DNA of 64,000 bases, from NCBI GenBank assembly GCA_037954235.1, contig JBBMOA010000018.1, positions 7,914,001-7,978,000 of the forward strand. The letters are read 5' to 3'. Of the stretch, positions 1 to 8,990 are shown in pieces (within the stretch, counting starts at the first letter, position 1; every line of letters begins with the position of its first letter). Source of the stretch: Aulostomus chinensis. Its lineage: Eukaryota; Chordata; Actinopteri; Syngnathiformes; Aulostomidae. The notes below the pieces were generated by a model that was not told the DNA's origin, did not search any database, and saw nothing but the letters and a program-made list of their open reading frames with translations. Both the position numbers and the translations under genes were made by a program.

Positions 1-610
1 GGCTACACTTAGAAGCGCATTTCTGGAAAGTTCTGTTCTCTCTGATATTGCAGCGATAAAAGACGATGATTAAAACCTTTCTTGGCAAAAGCGCGTGACT
101 ACAGGCTGTCGTTCCAACTCTTGTCAGAGGGTGGCAGCAGCTCTGTCAGTTTGTCTCTGCTAGTAACGGGGGATCTGACCCGAAGTGACTCTGCCAGGCA
201 GTCTTTCTCTTCCTGGTCTGTTTAAGTTCCCCATTTGAATAAAAAAAAAAAAAAAAACGGTTCTGAGAATAACAGTTGACTATTTTGTGAATTCGTGGTG
301 GATAAATCAACCCTCGAACACTGTCATAAAATTACTTTATTACAGGGAGGTTTTCTGGCAGCCCAATTCTTGGGCAAACTTCTTCCAGTTTGCTCTGGAA
401 CCGGAAGTGGTGGCTGCGTTTGTGAAAGGAGGGAGGGGGTGTGGTGTTTTTCCTTCATCTCTCTGAATTTCAGATGTAGATGAAACATCTTTCGGCTGCA
501 TGTGAGTATGATGGAAGCTCATTTTAATCTTTGGTTGGGTTTAATTGATTAGTTGGCAGGAAAGTTGATACAATGGTGGACTTTCAGACAAGCTTTTGAC
601 TTGGATATGC

Positions 611-636
611 AGCATTGCATGATGGGAGAGATTTGC
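611..636 (+). promoter_or_regulatory. U1 distal enhancer (Staf/SPH plus octamer-like), unit A
   Basis: The reverse strand of 611-630 reads CTCTCCCATCATGCAATGCT, close to the Staf/ZNF143 (SPH) site of vertebrate snRNA enhancers (TCCCA-N-CATGC core). It is followed by ATTTGC (631-636), a partial octamer. The pair lies about 175-200 bp upstream of U1, where such enhancers are normally found. Confidence 0.7.
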
Positions 637-808
637 CTCAACTTAAAAGTAAATGGATTCATGTAATGATTGTTCGTCTTCGTACAAAGTGTCTGTTTGT
701 AGTGACGTTGAGCAGCCCTTTTCGGATGCTAAATTTGGGAACGCAGTGAACCGTCAGACAACCTGGTATGTGACTGAAAGACTCCACTGTATGTGAGGTG
801 TACAACTC

Positions 809-972
809 ATACTTACCTGGCAGGGGAGATACCATGATCAAGAAGGTGGTTCACCCAGGGCGAGGCTCAGCCATTGCACTCCGGTTGTGCTGACCCCTGC
901 GAATTCCCCAAATGTGGGAATCTCGACTGCATAATTTCTGGTAGTGGGGGACTGCGTTCGCGCTCTCCCCTG
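809..972 (+). ncRNA. U1: U1 spliceosomal snRNA, unit A
   Basis: This is a full-length 164-nt U1. The 5' end is ATACTTACCTGGCAGG, whose ACTTACCTG pairs with 5' splice sites. The stem-loop I loop carries GATCAAGAAGG, which fits the U1-70K motif GATCANGAAG. The stem-loop II loop keeps the U1A-binding ATTGCACTCC. The Sm site at 933-941 is AATTTCTGG, where the human RNA has AATTTGTGG. The 3' stem-loop ends in CTCCCCTG. A Staf/octamer enhancer lies about 170-200 bp upstream. A PSE-like segment around 741-760 contains aaccgt, which also occurs upstream of U2. The sequence AAACAGAC at 997-1004 resembles the 3' box that directs snRNA 3' end formation. Confidence 0.96.
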
Positions 973-991
973 ATTTCATGTAGACAGAAAA

Positions 992-1757
992 TCACCAAAC
1001 AGACTAAAAGTGGAAAAAGGCTGTTTAGGAGGTTGTCGCGGAAAAGGTGGTGTCACTGACATAAACCTTTCTGCGGTTATTGATGTTCAATTCGGTGGGT
1101 TTGTGTGTGTAGTTGGAAGGAAAACCTGCATACGCATGACTCTCCATGGCACATGATTGCCTACTCCTGGCTTTAATGTGTAGGAGAATGTGTTGCACAC
1201 CTACACATGATGTTGAGCTCGTGTTTAGATCCACTTTCAAGAAAAGCAGGCTCATATGACGTAATGGTCGACCGATCGATTGGCCGGCTGATTAAATTGG
1301 CCGATTTTTGCTATTTTTTAGTAAATCGGCATCGGCCCATTATTTAATTTGGTCGCGCCGATTTTCAGTCAGGCACATCTGCGGGCAGCTATTTACGACC
1401 CGGCGCAGCGCTGTTCATTCAGAACCAGAGGGCCAACAGGTAAGGCTTCAATTCTTATATTCCAATATCCTAAAGTCATATATTTGCTCTCACCAAATAG
1501 ACTAAAAGTGGAAAAATGCTGTTTAGGAGGTTGTCGCGGAAAAGGTGGTGTCACTGATATAAACCTTTCTGCGGTTATTGATGTTCAATTCGGTGGGTTT
1601 GTGTGTGTAGTTGGAAGGAAAACCTGCATACGCATGACTCTCAATGGCACATGACTGCCTACCCCTGGCTTTAATAACTAGGGGAATGTGATACACACCT
1701 ACACATGATGTTGTGCTAGTGTTTAGATCCACTTTCAAGAAAAGCAGGCTCATATGA
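992..1757 (+). repeat. 498-bp internal duplication in unit A spacer (also B and D)
   Basis: The block beginning tcaccaaacagactaaaag (992-1259) occurs again at 1490-1757 with a few base changes. About 230 bp of unrelated sequence (1260-1489) lies between. The duplication begins at the U1 3' box-like motif. It recurs at 3523-4288 (unit B) and 8086-8851 (unit D) and is absent from unit C and from the inverted blocks. The intervening island is rich in ATCGGCC and GCCGAT palindromes (for example aaatcggcatcggc), which suggests a mobile-element remnant of unknown family. Confidence 0.85.
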
Positions 1758-2173
1758 CGATGTTACTGGAAGGTTATGGAGTGGACTAAGAAAGAAAAAC
1801 AGCACTCTCTGAACCACCATCACAATCACAATTAGCAGCTGCAGTTTAACATGTACACAACAGCCACAAATCTCTCGTTGTAAAGTCCACTGTCTTGTTT
1901 CGTCGTTGACTGTAAGTCCAAGTGTGGAAGGAAAGTTCGTTTTTCATATTCGGAGCTCCCTATTGGACGAGAGTGAACCACGTGACCTAGAGGCAACACT
2001 GCATTTGCGATGTCTTTGCTTCCAAACGAGCATCTTACTAGAACAGCACCACCACTTGTGACGTATTTCCAATGCAAGTTCTAGCTGCGACCTCTGTTCG
2101 TAGTTTTGTCCAAACCCATCACTTAAGGTAACCGTTTGGAGAAAGACCTGCTCCTCTCTGACTCCAGATCGGT

Positions 2174-2361
2174 ATCGCTTCTCGGCCTTTTGGCTAAGAT
2201 CAAGTGTAGTATCTGTTCTTATCAGTTTAATATCTGATACGTCCCCTACCCGGGGACCATATATTAAATTGATTTTTGGAACTGGGAGATGGAATAGGGG
2301 CTTGCTCCGTCCACTCCACGCATCGACCTGGTATTGCAGTACTTCCAGGAACGGTGCACCC
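2174..2361 (+). ncRNA. U2: U2 spliceosomal snRNA, unit A
   Basis: This is a full-length 188-nt U2. It begins ATCGCTTCTCGGCC and contains GTGTAGTATCTG, the branch-point pairing region. Stem IIa (ATCAG paired with CTGAT) is intact. The Sm-site region is GATTTTTGG, and stem-loop IV carries TATTGCAGTA, the U2A'/U2B'' binding loop. The end is GGTGCACCC. The 3' flank reads GGTAAAGTTATGCCAGAAAG, a plausible 3' box. Upstream are a CCAAT box in inverted form near 1963, a degenerate octamer ATTTGC at 2003-2008 and a PSE-like aaccgt at 2130-2135. Confidence 0.96.
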
Positions 2362-3141
2362 CCCTCTTCTGTACATGGTAAAGTTATGCCAGAAAGGCTC
2401 CAAACTTCCCAGCGGCAGAATTGTTGCACTGATTGCTTAATATATCAGTAGAAGTTGAAAGATTTTTGTAGATAAAGCTGTTCGTGGTAGTTTGAAACAA
2501 TGTCATTTGTCCCAATTGTTTCTATCTTTTTGGCTACACTTAGAAGCGCATTTCTGGAAAGTTCTGTTCTCTCTGATATTGCAGCGATAAAAGACGATGA
2601 TTAAAACCTTTCTTGGCAAAAGCGCGTGACTACAGGCTGTCGTTCCAACTCTTGTCAGAGGGTGGCAGCAGCTCTGTCAGTTTGTCTCTGCTAGTAACGG
2701 GGGATCTGACCCGAAGTGACTCTGCCAGGCAGTCTTTCTCTTCCTGGTCTGTTTAAGTTCCCCATTTGAATAAAAAAAAAAAAAAAAACGGTTCTGAGAA
2801 TAACAGTTGACTATTTTGTGAATTCGTGGTGGATAAATCAACCCTCGAACACTGTCATAAAATTACTTTATTACAGGGAGGTTTTCTGGCAGCCCAATTC
2901 TTGGGCAAACTTCTTCCAGTTTGCTCTGGAACCGGAAGTGGTGGCTGCGTTTGTGAAAGGAGGGAGGGGGTGTGGTGTTTTTCCTTCATCTCTCTGAATT
3001 TCAGATGTAGATGAAACATCTTTCGGCTGCATGTGAGTATGATGGAAGCTCATTTTAATCTTTGGTTGGGTTTAATTGATTAGTTGGCAGGAAAGTTGAT
3101 ACAATGGTGGACTTTCAGACAAGCTTTTGACTTGGATATGC

Positions 3142-3167
3142 AGCATTGCATGATGGGAGAGATTTGC
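3142..3167 (+). promoter_or_regulatory. U1 distal enhancer, unit B
   Basis: The sequence and spacing to U1 match the unit A Staf-plus-octamer element. Confidence 0.7.
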
Positions 3168-3339
3168 CTCAACTTAAAAGTAAATGGATTCATGTAATGA
3201 TTGTTCGTCTTCGTACAAAGTGTCTGTTTGTAGTGACGTTGAGCAGCCCTTTTCGGATGCTAAATTTGGGAACGCAGTGAACCGTCAGACAACCTGGTAT
3301 GTGACTGAAAGACTCCACTGTATGTGAGGTGTACAACTC

Positions 3340-3503
3340 ATACTTACCTGGCAGGGGAGATACCATGATCAAGAAGGTGGTTCACCCAGGGCGAGGCTCA
3401 GCCATTGCACTCCGGTTGTGCTGACCCCTGCGAATTCCCCAAATGTGGGAATCTCGACTGCATAATTTCTGGTAGTGGGGGACTGCGTTCGCGCTCTCCC
3501 CTG
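3340..3503 (+). ncRNA. U1: U1 spliceosomal snRNA, unit B
   Basis: This 164-nt copy matches the unit A gene, with the same 5' splice-site pairing region, U1-70K and U1A loops, AATTTCTGG Sm site and 3' stem. It lies exactly 2531 bp after the unit A copy, with the same upstream enhancer and downstream 3' box-like sequence. Nothing in it suggests loss of function. Confidence 0.96.
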
Positions 3504-4704
3504 ATTTCATGTAGACAGAAAATCACCAAACAGACTAAAAGTGGAAAAAGGCTGTTTAGGAGGTTGTCGCGGAAAAGGTGGTGTCACTGACATAAACCTT
3601 TCTGCGGTTATTGATGTTCAATTCGGTGGGTTTGTGTGTGTAGTTGGAAGGAAAACCTGCATACGCATGACTCTCCATGGCACATGATTGCCTACTCCTG
3701 GCTTTAATGTGTAGGAGAATGTGTTGCACACCTACACATGATGTTGAGCTCGTGTTTAGATCCACTTTCAAGAAAAGCAGGCTCATATGACGTAATGGTC
3801 GACCGATCGATCGGCCGGCTGATTAAATTGGCCGATTTTTGCTATTTTTTAGTAAATCGGCATCGGCCCATTATTTAATTTGGTCGCGCCGATTTTCAGT
3901 CAGGCACATCTGCGGGCAGCTATTTACGACCCGGCGCAGCGCTGTTCATTCAGAACCAGAGGGCCAACAGGTAAGGCTTCAATTCTTATATTCCAATATC
4001 CTAAAGTCATATATTTGCTCTCACCAAATAGACTAAAAGTGGAAAAATGCTGTTTAGGAGGTTGTCGCGGAAAAGGTGGTGTCACTGATATAAACCTTTC
4101 TGCGGTTATTGATGTTCAATTCGGTGGGTTTGTGTGTGTAGTTGGAAGGAAAACCTGCATACGCATGACTCTCAATGGCACATGACTGCCTACCCCTGGC
4201 TTTAATAACTAGGGGAATGTGATACACACCTACACATGATGTTGTGCTAGTGTTTAGATCCACTTTCAAGAAAAGCAGGCTCATATGACGATGTTACTGG
4301 AAGGTTATGGAGTGGACTAAGAAAGAAAAACAGCACTCTCTGAACCACCATCACAATCACAATTAGCAGCTGCAGTTTAACATGTACACAACAGCCACAA
4401 ATCTCTCGTTGTAAAGTCCACTGTCTTGTTTCGTCGTTGACTGTAAGTCCAAGTGTGGAAGGAAAGTTCGTTTTTCATATTCGGAGCTCCCTATTGGACG
4501 AGAGTGAACCACGTGACCTAGAGGCAACACTGCATTTGCGATGTCTTTGCTTCCAAACGAGCATCTTACTAGAACAGCACCACCACTTGTGACGTATTTC
4601 CAATGCAAGTTCTAGCTGCGACCTCTGTTCGTAGTTTTGTCCAAACCCATCACTTAAGGTAACCGTTTGGAGAAAGACCTGCTCCTCTCTGACTCCAGAT
4701 CGGT

Positions 4705-4892
4705 ATCGCTTCTCGGCCTTTTGGCTAAGATCAAGTGTAGTATCTGTTCTTATCAGTTTAATATCTGATACGTCCCCTACCCGGGGACCATATATTAAAT
4801 TGATTTTTGGAACTGGGAGATGGAATAGGGGCTTGCTCCGTCCACTCCACGCATCGACCTGGTATTGCAGTACTTCCAGGAACGGTGCACCC
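4705..4892 (+). ncRNA. U2: U2 spliceosomal snRNA, unit B
   Basis: This 188-nt U2 matches the unit A copy and lies 2531 bp after it. The branch-point pairing region, stem IIa, Sm site and stem-loop IV are all intact, and the promoter region is the same. Confidence 0.96.
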
Positions 4893-5672
4893 CCCTCTTC
4901 TGTACATGGTAAAGTTATGCCAGAAAGGCTCCAAACTTCCCAGCGGCAGAATTGTTGCACTGATTGCTTAATATATCAGTAGAAGTTGAAAGATTTTTGT
5001 AGATAAAGCTGTTCGTGGTAGTTTGAAACAATGTCATTTGTCCCAATTGTTTCTATCTTTTTGGCTACACTTAGAAGCGCATTTCTGGAAAGTTCTGTTC
5101 TCTCTGATATTGCAGCGATAAAAGACGATGATTAAAACCTTTCTTGGCAAAAGCGCGTGACTACAGGCTGTCGTTCCAACTCTTGTCAGAGGGTGGCAGC
5201 AGCTCTGTCAGTTTGTCTCTGCTAGTAACGGGGGATCTGACCCGAAGTGACTCTGCCAGGCAGTCTTTCTCTTCCTGGTCTGTTTAAGTTCCCCATTTGA
5301 ATAAAAAAAAAAAAAAAAACGGTTCTGAGAATAACAGTTGACTATTTTGTGAATTCGTGGTGGATAAATCAACCCTCGAACACTGTCATAAAATTACTTT
5401 ATTACAGGGAGGTTTTCTGGCAGCCCAATTCTTGGGCAAACTTCTTCCAGTTTGCTCTGGAACCGGAAGTGGTGGCTGCGTTTGTGAAAGGAGGGAGGGG
5501 GTGTGGTGTTTTTCCTTCATCTCTCTGAATTTCAGATGTAGATGAAACATCTTTCGGCTGCATGTGAGTATGATGGAAGCTCATTTTAATCTTTGGTTGG
5601 GTTTAATTGATTAGTTGGCAGGAAAGTTGATACAATGGTGGACTTTCAGACAAGCTTTTGACTTGGATATGC

Positions 5673-5698
5673 AGCATTGCATGATGGGAGAGATTTGC
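5673..5698 (+). promoter_or_regulatory. U1 distal enhancer, unit C
   Basis: The sequence and spacing to U1 match the unit A Staf-plus-octamer element. Confidence 0.7.
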
Positions 5699-5870
5699 CT
5701 CAACTTAAAAGTAAATGGATTCATGTAATGATTGTTCGTCTTCGTACAAAGTGTCTGTTTGTAGTGACGTTGAGCAGCCCTGTTCGGATGCTAAATTTGG
5801 GAACGCAGTGAACCGTCAGACAACCTGGTATGTGACTGAAAGACTCCACTGTATGTGAGGTGTACAACTC

Positions 5871-6034
5871 ATACTTACCTGGCAGGGGAGATACCATGAT
5901 CAAGAAGGTGGTTCACCCAGGGCGAGGCTCAGCCATTGCACTCCGGTTGTGCTGACCCCTGCGAATTCCCCAAATGTGGGAATCTCGACTGCATAATTTC
6001 TGGTAGTGGGGGACTGCGTTCGCGCTCTCCCCTG
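5871..6034 (+). ncRNA. U1: U1 spliceosomal snRNA, unit C
   Basis: This is a full-length 164-nt U1 with the same functional elements as the other copies. It sits in the shorter 2033-bp unit, in which the spacer after U1 occurs once instead of twice. Its upstream region carries the agccctgttcgg variant shared with unit D. Confidence 0.96.
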
Positions 6035-6737
6035 ATTTCATGTAGACAGAAAATCACCAAACAGACTAAAAGTGGAAAAAGGCTGTTTAGGAGGTTGTCG
6101 CGGAAAAGGTGGTGTCACTGACATAAACCTTTCTGCGGTTATTGATGTTCAATTCGGTGGGTTTGTGTGTGTAGTTGGAAGGAAAACCTGCATACGCATG
6201 ACTCTCAATGGCACATGACTGCCTACCCCTGGCTTTAATAACTAGGGGAATGTGATGCACACCTACACATGATGTTGTGCTAGTGTTTAGATCCACTTTC
6301 AAGAAAAGCAGGCTCATATGACGATGTTACTGGAAGGTTATGGAGTGGACTAAGAAAGAAAAACAGCACTCTCTGAACCACCATCACAATCACAATTAGC
6401 AGCTGCAGTTTAACATGTACACAACAGCCACAAATCTCTCGTTGTAAAGTCCACTGTCTTGTTTCGTCGTTGACTGTAAGTCCAAGTGTGGAAGGAAAGT
6501 TCGTTTTTCATATTCGGAGCTCCCTATTGGACGAGAGTGAACCACGTGACCTAGAGGCAACACTGCATTTGCGATGTCTTTGCTTCCAAACGAGCATCTT
6601 ACTAGAACAGCACCACCACTTGTGACGTATTTCCAATGCAAGTTCTAGCTGCGACCTCTGTTCGTAGTTTTGTCCAAACCCATCACTTAAGGTAACCGTT
6701 TGGAGAAAGACGTGCTCCTCTCTGACTCCAGATCGGT

Positions 6738-6925
6738 ATCGCTTCTCGGCCTTTTGGCTAAGATCAAGTGTAGTATCTGTTCTTATCAGTTTAATATCTA
6801 ATACGTCCCCTACCCGGGGACCATATATTAAATTGATTTTTGGAACTGGGAGATGGAATAGGGGCTTGCTCCGTCCACTCCACGCATCGACCTGGTATTG
6901 CAGTACTTCCAGGAACGGTGCACCC
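6738..6925 (+). ncRNA. U2: U2 spliceosomal snRNA, unit C, stem IIa variant
   Basis: This is a full-length 188-nt U2 with one change in a functional helix. Position 6800 (nucleotide 63 of the RNA) is A where the other copies have G. Stem IIa therefore pairs ATCAG (6785-6789) with CTAAT (6798-6802), leaving a C-A mismatch. Stem IIa/IIc switching matters for U2 function in other organisms, so this copy may be impaired or may be an expressed variant. The sequences after the gene also diverge from units A and B (tacttagtaaag in place of tacatggtaaag). Confidence 0.93.
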
Positions 6926-7704
6926 CCCTCTTCTGTACTTAGTAAAGTTATGCCAGAAAGGCCCCAACCTTACCAGCGGCAGAATTGTTGCACTGATTGC
7001 TTAATATATCAGTAGAAGTTGAAAGATTTTCGTAGACAAAGCTGTTCGTGGTAGTTTGAAACAATGTCATTTGTCCCAATTGTTTCTATCTTTTTGGCTA
7101 CACTTAGAAGCGCATTTCTGGAAAGTTCTGTTCTCTCTGATATTGCAGCGATAAAAGACGATGATTAAAACCTTTCTTGGCAAAAGCGCGTGACTACAGG
7201 CTGTCGTTCCAACTCTTGTCAGAGGGTGGCAGCAGCTCTGTCAGTTTGTCTCTGCTAGTAACGGGGGATCTGACCCGAAGTGACTCTGCCAGGCAGTCTT
7301 TCTCTTCCTGGTCTGTTTAAGTTCCCCATTTGAATAAAACAAAAAAAAAAACGGTTCTGAGAATAACAGTTGACTATTTTGTGAATTCGTGGTGGATAAA
7401 TCAACCCTCGAACACTGTCATAAAATTACTTTATTACAGGGAGGTTTTCTGGCAGCCCAATTCTTGGGCAAACTTCTTCCAGTTTGCTCTGGAACCGGAA
7501 GTGGTGGCTGCGTTTGTGAAAGGAGGGAGGGGGTGTGGTGTTTTTCCTTCATCTCTCTGAATTTCAGATGTAGATGAAACATCTTTCGGCTGCATGTGAG
7601 TATGATGGAAGCTCATTTTAATCTTTGGTTGGGTTTAATTGATTAGTTGGCAGGAAAGTTGATACAATGGTGGACTTTCAGACAAGCTTTTGACTTGGAT
7701 ATGC

Positions 7705-7730
7705 AGCATTGCATGATGGGAGAGATTTGC
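7705..7730 (+). promoter_or_regulatory. U1 distal enhancer, unit D
   Basis: The sequence and spacing to U1 match the unit A Staf-plus-octamer element. Confidence 0.7.
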
Positions 7731-7902
7731 CTCAACTTAAAAGTAAATGGATTCATGTAATGATTGTTCGTCTTCGTACAAAGTGTCTGTTTGTAGTGAC
7801 GTTGAGCAGCCCTGTTCGGATGCTAAATTTGGGAACGCAGTGAACCGTCAGACAACCTGGTATGTGACTGAAAGACTCCACTGTATGTGAGGTGTACAAC
7901 TC

Positions 7903-8066
7903 ATACTTACCTGGCAGGGGAGATACCATGATCAAGAAGGTGGTTCACCCAGGGCGAGGCTCAGCCATTGCACTCCGGTTGTGCTGACCCCTGCGAATTC
8001 CCCAAATGTGGGAATCTCGACTGCATAATTTCTGGTAGTGGGGGACTGCGTTCGCGCTCTCCCCTG
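7903..8066 (+). ncRNA. U1: U1 spliceosomal snRNA, unit D
   Basis: This is a full-length 164-nt U1 identical in layout to units A-C. It is the last direct copy: its unit ends at 8990 in transposase-like sequence, so no U2 follows. The enhancer and PSE-like region are present, so the gene itself looks intact although its unit is truncated. Confidence 0.95.
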
Positions 8067-8990
8067 ATTTCATGTAGATAGAAAATCACCAAACAGACTA
8101 AAAGTGGAAAAAGGCTGTTTAGGAGGTTGTCGCGGAAAAGGTGGTGTCACTGACATAAACCTTTCTGCGGTTATTGATGTTCAATTCGGTGGGTTTGTGT
8201 GTGTAGTTGGAAGGAAAACCTGCATACGCATGACTCTCCATGGCACATGATTGCCTACTCCTGGCTTTAATGTGTAGGAGAATGTGTTGCACACCTACAC
8301 ATGATGTTGAGCTCGTGTTTAGATCCACTTTCAAGAAAAGCAGGCTCATATGACGTAATGGTCGACCGATCGATCGGCCGGCTGATTAAATTGGCCGATT
8401 TTTGCTATTTTTTAGTAAATCGGCATCGGCCCATTATTTAATTTGGTCGCGCCGATTTTCAGTCAGGCACATCTGCGGGCAGCTATTTACGACCCGGCGC
8501 AGCGCTGTTCATTCAGAACCAGAGGGCCAACAGGTAAGGCTTCAATTCTTATATTCCAATATCCTAAAGTCATATATTTGCTCTCACCAAATAGACTAAA
8601 AGTGGAAAAATGCTGTTTAGGAGGTTGTCGCGGAAAAGGTGGTGTCACTGATATAAACCTTTCTGCGGTTATTGATGTTCAATTCGGTGGGTTTGTGTGT
8701 GTAGTTGGAAGGAAAACCTGCATACGCATGACTCTCAATGGCACATGACTGCCTACCCCTGGCTTTAATAACTAGGGGAATGTGATACACACCTACACAT
8801 GATGTTGTGCTAGTGTTTAGATCCACTTTCAAGAAAAGCAGGCTCATATGACGATGTTACTGGAAGGTTATGGAGTGGACTAAGAAAGAAAAACAGCACT
8901 CTCTGAACCACCATCACAATCACAATTAGCAGCTGCAGTTTAACATGTACACAACAGCCACAAATCTCTCGTTGTAAAGTCCACTGTCTT

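Larger units (their letters stand above)
1..8990 (+). repeat. Tandem U1-U2 snRNA gene array, four direct units
   Basis: The same sequence restarts at 1, 2532, 5063 and 7096, giving units A (2531 bp), B (2531 bp), C (2033 bp) and D (truncated at 8990). Each unit carries one U1 gene, and units A-C also carry one U2 gene, all on the + strand. Spacers are nearly identical between units and differ by scattered single bases. For example, units A and B read agcccttttcgg and units C and D read agccctgttcgg upstream of U1. Unit C lacks a 498-bp internal duplication that A, B and D contain. Unit D breaks at 8990, between U1 and the expected U2, where it joins the transposase-like gene. Tandem snRNA arrays homogenised by concerted evolution are known in vertebrates. 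The window starts inside the array, so more units may lie to the left. Confidence 0.93.

Noticed and set aside
1..8990. Repeated open frames of 60-160 codons in the snRNA units
   Set aside because: They recur only because the DNA is repeated, run through U1/U2 RNA or spacer, lie on both strands over the same bases, and resemble no protein family.
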